From Xenophilus sp. AP218F (GTDB lineage: Bacteria > Pseudomonadota > Gammaproteobacteria > Burkholderiales > Chromobacteriaceae), in contig NJIE01000017.1 of NCBI GenBank assembly GCA_002213445.1, positions 1 to 64,000 on the forward strand: 64,000 nt of DNA, read 5' to 3'. Below are positions 19,301 through 27,878 of this stretch, in pieces; position 1 is the stretch's first letter; each line of letters begins with the position of its first letter. The notes under the pieces were generated by a model that ran no database searches, was not told the DNA's origin, and was given only the letters and a program-made list of their open reading frames with translations. Position numbers and translations under genes: made by a program.

Positions 19301-19937
19301 CGCCGACGAGCCGACGATACGCGCCGAGGTGACGCGCGCGCTGGCCAAACACGGCATCGGCGAGGAATGGCGGGACGCCGGTTTCGACCTGATCGACAGC
19401 GCGCTGCGCGCCGAGCTGGACCCCGGCGTGCGCCTGGCCGACGTCGCCGACGGCCAGCGACTGGTGGAGATGGAATTCACCCTGCCGCTGCGGCGGCTGG
19501 ACGTGGCGCGCCTGGCCTCCATCCTGTCCGACCCGGCGCACGGCCTGGCCGCGCCCTTGCGCGAAGCGGCCGGGCAGTTGCAGTTTTCCACCGTGCGCGG
19601 TTTCCTCAAGGGCTTCATCGACCTGGTGTTCATGGCCGAGGGCAAGATCTATCTGGTCGACTACAAATCCAACCACCTTGGCGATCGTTTCGAGGCTTAT
19701 CGGCACGCGGAATTGGCCAATGCGATTGGCCGCGAGCATTATTATCTGCAATACCTGATTTACACGGTGGCCTTGCGCCGCTACTTCCAGGCGCGCGGCG
19801 TCGATTTCGAGCGTCGTTTCGGCGGCGTCCGCTATCTGTTCCTGCGCGGCATGGGAGAGCCGGAGTGCGGGGTATGGGAGGACCGGCCGTCGCCGGCGCT
19901 GATCGCGGCGCTGGACGACTTGTTCGCCGCCGGATAA
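16377..19937 (+). CDS. recB: RecB, helicase-nuclease subunit of exonuclease V
   Basis: A 1186-residue 3'-5' helicase and the only nuclease subunit of RecBCD. Walker A is EASAGTGKTWT near residue 27. Further UvrD-like motifs are YTKAATAELRERLRRR, ALIDEFQDTDPTQY (motif II), FLVGDPKQAIYSFRGAD, IVTIHTAKGLQYPVVF and LLYVALTRAQYR. The C-terminal nuclease signature KIYLVDYKSNHLG near residue 1090 contains the catalytic Asp and Lys. It is complete in length. recD is not directly next: two unrelated genes lie between. Confidence 0.97.
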   Translation: MRTEIQALDALHCPLSGINLIEASAGTGKTWTIAALFARLLLEESDGETPPTIDQLLVVTYTKAATAELRERLRRRLTELAAALAEEPCDDDFLLRLAERFPPGPARDLARQRLNAAITGFDAAAIYTIHGFCQRVLTDAAFESGQTFEAELVSDDDGRLAEIVDDFWRRRIVDDPLLSQVLVEQGETPDGWLAEIRPYLSKPYLRLRAPSADLLREARGRAEASWRALAADAGQAEAAFSLLREVKGFNARSYSPAIVERAIAALQTCLAEPEGLPELSREARKALDKLLPENLAKGVKKGFDAPAHPLFSRVAAWLAAWDGYLAAIGEALAGLKLELIQWTNEQLAARRGSERSRSFDDLLTDLGAALLRPDSGPALAAQVARSFRVALIDEFQDTDPTQYQIFRRCFVEEQRPVFLVGDPKQAIYSFRGADIFAYLAARGDAQNQYTLDTNRRSDAPLVGTVNALFSRELPFLIEGIRYQPVKAQPSSGGRLEVDDGDAPFTFQWLPAEEKPVGKESALDAAAEAAAHEIARLLTLADAGRAAIVRGEARRALKGGDVAVLVSTHRQGDRVREALRARGVASVALTQESVFASREAGELLALLRAWAEPANEARLRAALVTELAGLDAAELLAEVEDEARWETRLLANAEAHLRWRERGFMAAWRHFFAEAGLAERLLPLADGERRLTNLGHLAELVQQESETRQGMAPLLAWLEGRVANPPRGEEAVLRLESDAALVKIVTIHTAKGLQYPVVFCPFLWHGALERPGSAFWSYHQDETPWLSPAALADDGVRLAARSELLAEKLRLLYVALTRAQYRQYLCWGWVKEMQTAALSWLLHGAGARSLPELEAQPLDAGQALAALRDFVAGRGGDACLREADTGLNPLPAAREAGASYAAQPFPRKLYTPWRVASFTGLTHAAASARLSEAPDYDRAPPAPLEDGERPRDRFSFPRGAQAGTCLHEIFENISFGADEPTIRAEVTRALAKHGIGEEWRDAGFDLIDSALRAELDPGVRLADVADGQRLVEMEFTLPLRRLDVARLASILSDPAHGLAAPLREAAGQLQFSTVRGFLKGFIDLVFMAEGKIYLVDYKSNHLGDRFEAYRHAELANAIGREHYYLQYLIYTVALRRYFQARGVDFERRFGGVRYLFLRGMGEPECGVWEDRPSPALIAALDDLFAAG

Positions 19938-20025
19938 GCGCGTCGCGGCCCGCGCCTCGTAGTTCTACGCAGTGCGCCGGGCCGCCCGGCAACTAAGCTA
20001 AGCAATGACAACAGGGAAAGCCATC

Positions 20026-21510
20026 ATGTTTGAATCCGCCGAGATAGGGCATCGTATCGACAAGGATGTGTTTCGCGAGCAGATGCCGAAGTTGCGCGAG
20101 GCGCTGCTCGATGTGCAGTACGACTTGAAGGAAAAGGCCGATTTCCCGGTGCTGATCCTGATCCACGGTTTCGACGGCGCCGGCCGCGGCGAAACCATGA
20201 ATCTGATCAACGAATGGCTGGATCCGCGCCTGATCCACACCGTGGCCTTCGCCGGCCCCAACGACGAGGCCCGCGCCCGCCCCTGGATGTGGCGCTACTG
20301 GGAGCAGCTGCCGGCCAAGGGCCGCATCGGGATGTTCTTCGGCTCCTACTATTCCGACACCCTGTTCGACCGGGTTTTCAATCGCAGCGAGCGCGACAGT
20401 TTCGACCGCCAGATTTTCGACATCCTGCGCTTCGAACGCATGCTGACCCTGGATGGCGCGCTGGTGCTCAAGTTCTGGTTCCACCTGACCCGCGACAAGC
20501 AGAAGCAGCGTCTCAAGCAGCTGGAGCAGGACCCGGCCACCAGCTGGCGCGTCTCCAAGGCCGACTGGGAACACTACGAGCGCTACGACAAGATCCGCAA
20601 ATACGGCGAACACATGCTGCGCCTGACCAACACCGCTTCCGCGCCCTGGATCGTGGTGGACGGCGAGGACGCCAACTACCGCAGCCTGACCGTAGCGAAT
20701 ACCCTGCTGGAGGCGATCCGCAACCGCCTGAACCAGCCCGGCCCGGTGGTGGACAGGGCCGAAGCGCCGCCGCTGCTGGCGCCGATAGACAACAAGCTGC
20801 TGCTGGACACGCTGACGCTCAACCAGAAAATGGAAAAGAGCAGCTATCGCCAGCAGCTGGACAAGCTGCAGGGCCGGCTCAACAAGCTGACCCGCGACGA
20901 GCGCTTCGGCCAGCATTCGCTGGTGCTGGTGTTCGAGGGCAACGACGCCGCCGGCAAGGGCGGCAGCATCCGCCGCATCACCCAGGCGCTGGACGCGCGG
21001 GCCTACCGCGTGGTGCCGGTGGCCGCCCCCACCCAGGAGGAGCGCGCCAAACCGTGGCTGTGGCGCTTCTGGCGGCAGGTGCCGGGCAAGGGCGGCATCA
21101 CCATTTTCGACCGCAGCTGGTACGGGCGGGTGCTGGTGGAGCGCGTCGAGGGCTTCGCCTCCGAGGCGGACTGGATGCGCGCCTATTACGAGATCAACGA
21201 CTTCGAGCATCAGCTGACCGAAAACGGCGCGGTAGTGCTCAAGTTCTGGCTGGCGATCAGCAAGGAGGAGCAGCTGGAACGTTTCAAGGGCCGCGAGGAT
21301 ACCGGCTTCAAGCGCTTCAAGATCACCGACGAGGACTGGCGCAACCGCGACAAGTGGGACGCCTACAAGCAGGCGGTCAGCGACATGGTGGACCGCACCA
21401 GCACCAGCAAGGTGCCGTGGACGCTGGTGGAGGCCAACAACAAGTACTACGCGCGCATCAAGATACTGTCCACGATCTGCGACGCGCTGGAGGCCAGGCT
21501 GGGTGAATAG
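20026..21510 (+). CDS. pap: Polyphosphate:AMP phosphotransferase (double PPK2 domain)
   Basis: A protein of 494 residues with two PPK2-like kinase domains in tandem, the architecture of Pap, which uses polyphosphate to turn AMP into ADP. The N-terminal copy has an altered Walker A (HGFDGAGRGE). The C-terminal copy has the full FEGNDAAGKGGSIRR and the lid-like Walker B region FDRSWYGRVLVERVEGF. The start used is the ATG at 20026 (MFESAEIG), which has CAGGGA upstream; an in-frame ATG 7 codons earlier has weaker support. The gene sits between recB and recD, and its end overlaps the next gene by 8 bp. Confidence 0.93.
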   Translation: MFESAEIGHRIDKDVFREQMPKLREALLDVQYDLKEKADFPVLILIHGFDGAGRGETMNLINEWLDPRLIHTVAFAGPNDEARARPWMWRYWEQLPAKGRIGMFFGSYYSDTLFDRVFNRSERDSFDRQIFDILRFERMLTLDGALVLKFWFHLTRDKQKQRLKQLEQDPATSWRVSKADWEHYERYDKIRKYGEHMLRLTNTASAPWIVVDGEDANYRSLTVANTLLEAIRNRLNQPGPVVDRAEAPPLLAPIDNKLLLDTLTLNQKMEKSSYRQQLDKLQGRLNKLTRDERFGQHSLVLVFEGNDAAGKGGSIRRITQALDARAYRVVPVAAPTQEERAKPWLWRFWRQVPGKGGITIFDRSWYGRVLVERVEGFASEADWMRAYYEINDFEHQLTENGAVVLKFWLAISKEEQLERFKGREDTGFKRFKITDEDWRNRDKWDAYKQAVSDMVDRTSTSKVPWTLVEANNKYYARIKILSTICDALEARLGE

Positions 21511-22207
21511 GACGCTGGGGTGGGCGCTGTTGCTGCTGCTTTCGCCGCTGGCGACGGCGCAAACCCTGCGCGCCGGCATGGCCGGAGGCGGCGACGGCGT
21601 CCGCCAGCAAGCCGATTTGGCCATGCTGCAAGGTTATCGGGCGCTGCTGGCCCAGATCGCCGCGCAAAGCGGCATTCATTTCGAACTGGCCGCCTACCCG
21701 CCGCAGCGTCTGGACCAGTTGTTCCAGTTGGCCAGGCTGGACGTGGAAGTCGGGGTCAATCCCGGCTGGCGCAGCTTGTCGCCGGTCGCCGGTTTTTACA
21801 CCCTGCCGATAGGCGAGCTGGAGTTCGTCCTGTGCCGCGCTCCAGTGGCGCGCGGCGAGGCGCGCAACGGGCGCTTGGGGGTGCCGGCCGGCTTGCGCTA
21901 CCCGCAACTGGACAGCCTGTTTCTCAGCCGGCAGTGGCAGCGGCAGGACGCCGCGGACGAGGCCGAGCTGCTGGATCAGCTGCGTCTGGGCAAAGTGCAA
22001 GCGGTGGTGCTGGAGCGCGGCCGGGCGGAGTACTGGAGCGGCGCGGCGGCGTCGGTCGGCTGTCAGCCCGGCGAGTCGGCCGGCAGCGTGCCGGTGATGC
22101 TGCGGCTGCATCCGCAATATCGCGGTTTGCTGCCGCGCCTCAACCAGGCCATCCAGGCGCTCGGCAATCAGGGTAAACTCAGGCCCTTGTTCCATTCCGG
22201 CAAGTGA
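21503..22207 (+). CDS. Periplasmic solute-binding-like protein (SBP_3 type)
   Basis: A 234-residue protein with a clear signal peptide (MNRTLGWALLLLLSPLATAQ) and a body resembling family-3 extracellular solute-binding proteins (QGYRALLAQIAAQSGIHFELAAYPPQRLDQLF; VGVNPGWRSLSPVAGFY; LDQLRLGKVQAVVLERGRAEYW). It starts with GTG, preceded by GGAGG at good spacing, and overlaps pap by 8 bp. No permease or ATPase gene is near, so import through an ABC system is not supported here. The ligand is unknown. Confidence 0.75.
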   Translation: MNRTLGWALLLLLSPLATAQTLRAGMAGGGDGVRQQADLAMLQGYRALLAQIAAQSGIHFELAAYPPQRLDQLFQLARLDVEVGVNPGWRSLSPVAGFYTLPIGELEFVLCRAPVARGEARNGRLGVPAGLRYPQLDSLFLSRQWQRQDAADEAELLDQLRLGKVQAVVLERGRAEYWSGAAASVGCQPGESAGSVPVMLRLHPQYRGLLPRLNQAIQALGNQGKLRPLFHSGK

Positions 22208-22256
22208 CGCGGCGTGTCCGCCGTTGGCCGCTTGCCCCTATATATCGGATGCGTCG

Positions 22257-23969
22257 ATGTCTGCCGCCGACTCCCCGCTGCTGCCGCAGCAACTTGGCCA
22301 GCTGTTCCAGCGCCTCGACCCTCAGGTCGGCGACGAGGTGCTGGCGCTGATCAGCGAACTTTCCCATGCCAATCAGGCCGGCCATGTCTGCCTGCCGCTG
22401 GCGCATCGGCCGGAGCGCAAGGCGCTGCGCGGCTGCGCGCTGGTGGGCCGGCCGGGCGAGTACGCGCCCTTGATCCTTGATGCCGCCGGCCGCTTGTATT
22501 TCGCCCGCCACTGGTTTGACGAAGAAAGGCTGGCGCAGGGGCTGGCGCGGCTGGCAGCGCCGCAGCCGCTGCCCGATCCGGCGGCGCTGCGGGGTCTGTT
22601 GCGGCGGCTGTTTCCCGAACCCGGCGGCCCGCGGCCGGATCGTCAGCAGCTGGCTGCGGCGCTGGCCGCCCGGCAGAGGCTGATGGTGATTTCCGGCGGT
22701 CCCGGCACCGGCAAGACCACTACGGTGGTCAAGCTGCTGGCCTTGCTGGCCAGCCTGTCGCCGCGGCCGCTGGTGATGGCGATGGCTGCGCCTACCGGCA
22801 AGGCGGCGGCGCGCTTGTCCGAGTCGGTGCGCAACGCGCGCGAGCGGCTGGACATCGACGCCGGCGCGCGCCGCCAGCTGCCGCAACAGGCGCAGACCCT
22901 GCACCGCTTGCTGGGCCTGCGTCCCGGCGCGGTGACCCCGCGCCACCATGCCGGCAATCCGCTGCCGCTGGACGTATTGGTGGTGGACGAGGCCTCGATG
23001 ATAGACCTGGCCTTGATGGCGCGCACCGTCGAAGCCTTGCCCTCGCAGGCGCGGTTGATCCTGCTGGGCGACCGAGACCAGCTCTCTTCGGTGGAGGCCG
23101 GCGCGGTGTTGGGCGAGCTGTGCGGCGATATCCGTTATCGGCCGGAGACGCTGGCCTGGCTCGCCTCGGTGTGCGGCGACAGCCTGCCGGCGACGCCGGC
23201 GCCCGACAGCAAGCTGGGCGACTGCGTCGCCTTGCTGACCCATAGCCACCGCTTCGGCGCGGATTCCGGCATCGGCGAGCTGGCGCGGCTGGTCAACGCC
23301 GGAGCGGGGCCGGCCAGCTGGCGCTTGCTGCTGGATGAGGCCTACCCCGACGTCAGCCGGCAGGCGGGTTTGTCCGATGCCGAGGCGCTGGCGTTGCGGC
23401 AGCCTTACTGGGATGCGGTTGCGGCCGGGGGCGAGCCGGACGCCTTGCAGACGGCCTTCTCCGGATTCATGCTGCTGGCGGCCGAGCGCCGCCAGGTGGC
23501 CGACTTCAACCAGCGCGCCGAAAACTTGCTGGAGCGGGCCGGCCTCAAGCCCGCCGGGCGCGACTGGTATCCGGGCCGGCCGGTGATGATCAGCGAAAAC
23601 GACTATGGCCTTGGCCTGTTCAACGGCGACATCGGCTTTACCGTGGCGCGGGAGCAGGGGTTGCGGGTGGCCTTCCCCGGCGAGAACGGGCAGTGGCGCG
23701 AGTTCGCGCCCGGCCGCCTGCCGGCGCACGATACCGTCTACGCGATGACGGTGCACAAGAGCCAGGGCTCGGAATTCGATCAGGTCTGGCTGCAGTTGCC
23801 GCCGCAGGCTGGCAACGCGCTCAACCGGGCGCTGGTGTACACCGCCATCACCCGCGCGCGGCGGCGTTTCGCGGCGCAGGGCGAGGAAGCGGTCTGGCTG
23901 CGCGGCGTGGAGTCGGCCCCCAGACGCGATTCCGGGCTGGCGGAGCGGCTGAAAATGCCGATGGCGTGA
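22257..23969 (+). CDS. recD: RecD, helicase subunit of exonuclease V
   Basis: A 570-residue 5'-3' SF1B helicase subunit of RecBCD. It shows Walker A ISGGPGTGKTTTVVKLLA near residue 147, Walker B VLVVDEASMID, the LLGDRDQLSSVEAGAVLGEL motif, and the C-terminal YAMTVHKSQGSEFDQVWL and YTAITRARRRF motifs. The start is the ATG at 22257 (MSAADSPLL); the longer frame with a TTG start has no support. It is separated from recB by pap and a periplasmic-protein gene, so a common transcript of more than 10 kb from recC is plausible but not shown. Confidence 0.95.
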   Translation: MSAADSPLLPQQLGQLFQRLDPQVGDEVLALISELSHANQAGHVCLPLAHRPERKALRGCALVGRPGEYAPLILDAAGRLYFARHWFDEERLAQGLARLAAPQPLPDPAALRGLLRRLFPEPGGPRPDRQQLAAALAARQRLMVISGGPGTGKTTTVVKLLALLASLSPRPLVMAMAAPTGKAAARLSESVRNARERLDIDAGARRQLPQQAQTLHRLLGLRPGAVTPRHHAGNPLPLDVLVVDEASMIDLALMARTVEALPSQARLILLGDRDQLSSVEAGAVLGELCGDIRYRPETLAWLASVCGDSLPATPAPDSKLGDCVALLTHSHRFGADSGIGELARLVNAGAGPASWRLLLDEAYPDVSRQAGLSDAEALALRQPYWDAVAAGGEPDALQTAFSGFMLLAAERRQVADFNQRAENLLERAGLKPAGRDWYPGRPVMISENDYGLGLFNGDIGFTVAREQGLRVAFPGENGQWREFAPGRLPAHDTVYAMTVHKSQGSEFDQVWLQLPPQAGNALNRALVYTAITRARRRFAAQGEEAVWLRGVESAPRRDSGLAERLKMPMA

Positions 23970-24093
23970 GTGTTTCTGCAACAGCTTGGCGGCCGGCAAG
24001 CATTTACTCTATTCGGCGCGGGGCAAAAGATAGTCAAGTCGCATCAGACGCCATAATATGCAGCCTTCCCGAAAAAAAGCTGGGGGAGTCTTC

Positions 24094-24978
24094 ATGCATG
24101 TGGATGCCGTACTGGGCTACCTGGACAAGGTCAGCCGCTTCGACCGCCAACTGTTCACTCCGCTGTACATTGGCCAGGAAAAGATGGGTTGGGTCAACGC
24201 GCAGTGGAAGGAGCGTTTGCTGCACAGCGAGTCGGCGCTGTTCGAGGAGCAGTATCAAGGCCTGCATTGCAAACTGTCCGGCAGTTACCGCAGCCTCAGC
24301 CATGCGCTGGCGCTGGCGGCCAGGCGCTGGCAGCACGCCGGCTGGCTCAACGGCTGGCGCAATGAAAACTTCACCGCGTTTCGCCACGACGCCACCCCTT
24401 GTTTCGAGCTGGAGCGCGCGGCGTTCCGCCCTTTGGGCCTGACCAGCCGCGCGGTGCACGTCAACGGCTTGTGCCGTTTGCCCGACGGCGAGGTGCGGAT
24501 GTGGGTGGGCCGGCGCAGCCCGCACAAGGCGGTGGATCCCAATCGCATGGACAACCTGGTCGGCGGCGGCATCGCCGCCGGCGAGTCGCTGGAGCTGGCT
24601 TTGCAGCGCGAAGGCTGGGAAGAGGCCGGCATCGCGCGCGAGCAGCTGCTGGGCCTGGAAGCGCAAAGCCTGTTGCTGGCCGAGCGCCCGGTGCAACGCG
24701 GCCTGCACCGGGAGTGGCTGTACGCTTTCGATCTGTGGCTGGCGCCGGGCGAAGCGCCCTGTTGCCAGGACGGCGAAGTGGCCGAGCACCTGCTCTTGCC
24801 GCTTGCCGAGGTGGAGCAGCTGCTGCTGGATGGCCGCTTCATGATAGACGCCGCGCTGGTCGCCATCGATTGCCTGTGCCGGCTGGCGTACTGGGGGCCG
24901 GACAATGATCGGATGCGCGCCGCGCTGTCGCGCATCCGGGGCAATCTGCAGCACAACATCCACGCCATTCCCGTCTGA
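24094..24978 (+). CDS. Nudix hydrolase with DUF4743-type N-terminal domain
   Basis: A 294-residue protein. The Nudix box matches G-x5-E-x7-R-E-x2-E-E-x-G exactly (GGIAAGESLELALQREGWEE, then AGI) near residues 164-186, so it should hydrolyse a nucleoside-diphosphate-linked substrate with Mg2+. The N-terminal 110 residues resemble DUF4743, the domain found with Nudix folds in thiamin-pyrophosphokinase-related proteins. The start at 24094 (MHVDAVLG) follows a GGGGGAG ribosome site at ideal distance. The substrate is unknown. Confidence 0.85.
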   Translation: MHVDAVLGYLDKVSRFDRQLFTPLYIGQEKMGWVNAQWKERLLHSESALFEEQYQGLHCKLSGSYRSLSHALALAARRWQHAGWLNGWRNENFTAFRHDATPCFELERAAFRPLGLTSRAVHVNGLCRLPDGEVRMWVGRRSPHKAVDPNRMDNLVGGGIAAGESLELALQREGWEEAGIAREQLLGLEAQSLLLAERPVQRGLHREWLYAFDLWLAPGEAPCCQDGEVAEHLLLPLAEVEQLLLDGRFMIDAALVAIDCLCRLAYWGPDNDRMRAALSRIRGNLQHNIHAIPV

Positions 24979-25153
24979 ACCTTCGCGCCCGGGGCCAGAG
25001 GCCTGCGGGCGTCTTCCTGCTTGCTTTTCCCCTTGTGGCGCCTGCCCGGTTCGCCGCGCTTCGCCGGTGCAGGCTTCGCGCGCCATGTCTTTCCCGTGGC
25101 GTTGCCGCTATACTATCCGACCGATGACATAAAAATAAGAATTTAATTTGCGT

Positions 25154-25396
25154 ATGAATTTGGTAAAGGGTGCGACGCGGCAGATGTACCGTCTGAAACT
25201 GATTTCTCCGGATTTCGGCATCGACGACAGGGGGCCTCTCCATCCCAGCCGCGAACAGGCGCGGCGCGCGGCGGAGTGGATGCTTGCCGCGTACAAAGGC
25301 CGGGTCAAGGTGGAAATCCACCGGGTGGTGGATTTGCGGATCAACAAGACGGAAAAGCTGGAGGAGCTGCGCTTGCTGGAGGAGGGCGCAGGTTGA
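25154..25396 (+). CDS. Small conserved-looking protein of unknown function
   Basis: An 80-residue basic protein I do not recognise. It has no signal peptide or membrane segment. The middle (EQARRAAEWMLAAYKGRVKVE) looks helical and is followed by a short beta-prone piece and a charged C-terminal helix (KTEKLEELRLLEEG). The ATG at 25154 is the likely start, with AAGA nearby; a TTG two codons earlier is also in frame. A TATACT -10-like box lies about 40 bp upstream. Codon use and GC3 match the neighbours, which supports a real gene. Confidence 0.55.
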   Translation: MNLVKGATRQMYRLKLISPDFGIDDRGPLHPSREQARRAAEWMLAAYKGRVKVEIHRVVDLRINKTEKLEELRLLEEGAG

Positions 25397-25522
25397 GCCG
25401 GGCGCTTGGCGCGGGCGCGCGCGGATTTCAATTGCGCGCCGCTGCCGGATAATATAATGTCATGACTCCCCTAATCCCAATTCCGGGGCTGCGCCCGCAG
25501 CCCCAGACATGGAGCGATCTTT

Positions 25523-27376
25523 ATGTTTTCCTGGTTTGAACGCCGGGTGCGCCCGTACCCCGACGCGCCTCCTCCCCAGCCTCCTCGAGGCTTCTTCTCC
25601 TTCATCTGGTTCTGCACCCGCGGCATGCGCGGCCTGATCCTGTGCATGACGCTGCTGACTTCCTGCATCGGCGCTTTCGAAGCCCTGCTGTTTTCCATGC
25701 TCGGCTCGGTGGTGGACTGGCTGGGCAAAGTGCCTGCCGCGCAACTGTGGCAACAGCAAAGCGACAACCTGCTGCTGTTGGGCGGCATCCTGCTGGCCAG
25801 CCCCTTGCTGATCGCGCTGCAGGCGATGAGCAAGTACCAGGGGCTGTTCGCCAACTTCCCGATGCGGCTGCGCTGGAATTTCCACCGCCACCTGCTTGGC
25901 CAGAGCATGAACTTCTATCAGGACGAGTTCGCCGGCCGGGTGGCGGCCAAGGTGATGCAAACCTCGCTGGCGGTGCGCGATACGGTGCTGATCCTGACCG
26001 ACATCCTGGTGTTCGTGGTGATCTACTTCGTTACCATGATCGCGGTGCTTGGCCATTTCGATCTCTATCTGCTGCTGCCCTTCCTCGGCTGGCTGGCCGT
26101 TTACGTGGCGACGCTGTGGTACTTCGTGCCGCGGCTGGGCAAGATCGCCAGCGTGCAGGCCGACGCGCGCAGCCTGATGACCGGGCGCATCACCGACGCC
26201 TACACCAATATCGCCACGGTCAAGCTGTTCTCTCATGGCCAGCGCGAGGCGCAATTCGCCAAGGGCGCGATGCAGGAGTTCATGGTGTCCGCCTACGGCC
26301 AGATGCGGCTGGTCAGCGGTTTCGAGATCGTCAATCACCTGAGCAGCATGTTGCTGATCGCCGCCACCGCCGGCATGGCCTTGTGGCTGTGGGCGCAGGG
26401 CCAGGTCGGCGTCGGCGCGGTGGCCGCTGCCACCGCCATGGCCCTGCGGCTGAACGGGATTTCGCACTGGATCATGTGGGAGATGTCCAGCCTGTTCGAG
26501 AACATCGGCACGGTGCAGGACGGCATCGCGACCTTGTCGCGTCCGGTGGCGGTGGTGGACAAGCCGCAGGCGCGCCAACTGGCGGTGACTCGCGGCGAAA
26601 TCCGTTTCGAGAACGTGGACTTCGCCTATGGCGGCAGCAAGAAAGTGATCGACGGCCTGAACCTCGTCATCCGCCCCGGGGAGAAGATAGGCCTGGTGGG
26701 GCGCAGCGGCGCCGGCAAGTCCACCATCGTCGGCCTGCTGCTGCGCTTTTATGACCTGGAAGGCGGCCGCATCCTGATCGATGGCCAGGACGTGGCCGAC
26801 GTGACCCAGGACAGCCTGCGCGCGCAGGTGGGCATGGTGACGCAGGATACTTCGCTATTGCACCGCTCGGTGCGCGACAACCTGCTGTACGGCCGCAGCG
26901 AGGCCAGCGACGAGCAGATGATGTGCGCGGCGCGGCGCGCGGAGGCGCACGAGTTCATCGAAACGCTGACCGACCCCAAGGGCCGGCGCGGCTACGACGC
27001 GCATGTCGGCGAGCGCGGGGTGAAGCTGTCCGGCGGTCAGCGCCAGCGCATCGCCATCGCCCGCGTCATGCTCAAGGACGCGCCCATCCTGTTGCTGGAC
27101 GAAGCGACCAGCGCGCTGGATTCGGAGGTGGAGGCGGCTATCCAGCAAAGCCTGTACCGGCTGATGGAAGGCAAGACCGTGGTGGCCATCGCGCATCGGC
27201 TGTCCACCATCGCGGCGATGGACAGGCTGATCGTGATGGATAAGGGGCGCATCGTCGAACAGGGCAGCCATCAGGAACTGCTGGCGCAAGGCGGCTTGTA
27301 CGCCCGCTTGTGGGCGCATCAGAGCGGCGGCTTCCTGGCCGAGGAGCTGGATGACGAAGAGGTGGAGGCCGAGTAA
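25523..27376 (+). CDS. ABC transporter, fused permease and ATPase (exporter type)
   Basis: A half-transporter of 617 residues. An N-terminal cytoplasmic Pro-rich stretch precedes six predicted membrane helices (about residues 35-320). The ATPase domain follows with Walker A GLVGRSGAGKST near 395, Q-loop MVTQDT, signature KLSGGQRQRIAIARVM, Walker B PILLLDEATSALD and H-loop AIAHRLSTI. The fold matches multidrug/lipid exporters of the MsbA/MdlB type and works as a homodimer unless paired elsewhere. It has a strongly acidic C-terminal tail (ELDDEEVEAE). A GC-rich hairpin (ggggctgcg / gcagcccc, 25485-25504) sits in the leader just before the gene. Substrate unknown. Confidence 0.92.
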   Translation: MFSWFERRVRPYPDAPPPQPPRGFFSFIWFCTRGMRGLILCMTLLTSCIGAFEALLFSMLGSVVDWLGKVPAAQLWQQQSDNLLLLGGILLASPLLIALQAMSKYQGLFANFPMRLRWNFHRHLLGQSMNFYQDEFAGRVAAKVMQTSLAVRDTVLILTDILVFVVIYFVTMIAVLGHFDLYLLLPFLGWLAVYVATLWYFVPRLGKIASVQADARSLMTGRITDAYTNIATVKLFSHGQREAQFAKGAMQEFMVSAYGQMRLVSGFEIVNHLSSMLLIAATAGMALWLWAQGQVGVGAVAAATAMALRLNGISHWIMWEMSSLFENIGTVQDGIATLSRPVAVVDKPQARQLAVTRGEIRFENVDFAYGGSKKVIDGLNLVIRPGEKIGLVGRSGAGKSTIVGLLLRFYDLEGGRILIDGQDVADVTQDSLRAQVGMVTQDTSLLHRSVRDNLLYGRSEASDEQMMCAARRAEAHEFIETLTDPKGRRGYDAHVGERGVKLSGGQRQRIAIARVMLKDAPILLLDEATSALDSEVEAAIQQSLYRLMEGKTVVAIAHRLSTIAAMDRLIVMDKGRIVEQGSHQELLAQGGLYARLWAHQSGGFLAEELDDEEVEAE

Positions 27377-27397
27377 GCCCGAAATCGGCCTGGTTTC

Positions 27398-27427
27398 AAA
27401 CGGCAAGTCTGCGGACTTGCCGTTTTT
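27398..27427 (+). terminator. Terminator after the ABC exporter gene
   Basis: The stem acggcaagtc / gacttgccgt with a short loop is followed by TTTTT. It begins about 20 bp past the exporter stop codon. The 240 bp between it and the tRNA gene show no further feature. Confidence 0.85.
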
Positions 27428-27666
27428 GTCGCGCGGCCTGCGATCATGACGATCCGCTTAAATTTCAGACAAGGCCAGGGAGGCGAAAACAGGACGGCCA
27501 GCGGTGAATTTTCCATGCTTTAAGCAGGTGGTTGCGATGGAAAGACCAAAAACCACAAAACTGGAAAGGTAAATTTCAGCCTGGAATCAAGCCGGAAATA
27601 CGGGGCGAGACAGCCTGGAAATGGAAATGGCGGAGAGCCGGAGGAAGACTAACTGACTGATTTGAT

Positions 27667-27743
27667 TGGCGCACCCGACAGGGATCGAACCTGTGACCTT
27701 CAGCTTCGGAAACTGACACTCTATCCAACTGAGCTACGGGTGC
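27667..27743 (-). tRNA. tRNA-Arg (anticodon CCG)
   Basis: Read on the minus strand, a complete cloverleaf: acceptor GCACCCG / CGGGTGC, D arm GCTC...GAGT, anticodon arm TCAGT-TTCCGAA-GCTGA with CCG at positions 34-36, T arm ACAGG-TTCGATC-CCTGT, discriminator G and an encoded CCA. It decodes CGG, an arginine codon used often in this GC-rich sequence. Confidence 0.95.
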
Positions 27744-27808
27744 TGCGCTATAACAACAGGCAGGCGAGATCATAGCGTAAATTGTATACCCAAGTCCAGT
27801 GTATGGTT

Positions 27809-27837
27809 TTGCCTTGCGCCTAGGCTTACCGTATAAT
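27809..27837 (+). promoter_or_regulatory. Sigma-70-type promoter of the cytochrome c gene
   Basis: TTGCCT (27809-27814) and TATAAT (27832-27837) are separated by 17 bp. Transcription would begin near 27844, giving a leader of about 35 nt before the cytochrome start at 27879, which has GCGAGG as ribosome site. Confidence 0.65.
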
Positions 27838-27878
27838 TAACCAGTTTTAATTGTCATTATTTTCAGGCGAGGCTCGGG

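Noticed and set aside
13168-19751. Very long minus-strand open frames (over 1,000 codons) opposite recC and recB
   Set aside because: They mirror highly biased GC-rich codons of recC and recB, are rich in Arg/Gln/Ala/His, and show no motif. The plus-strand proteins carry complete family motifs.
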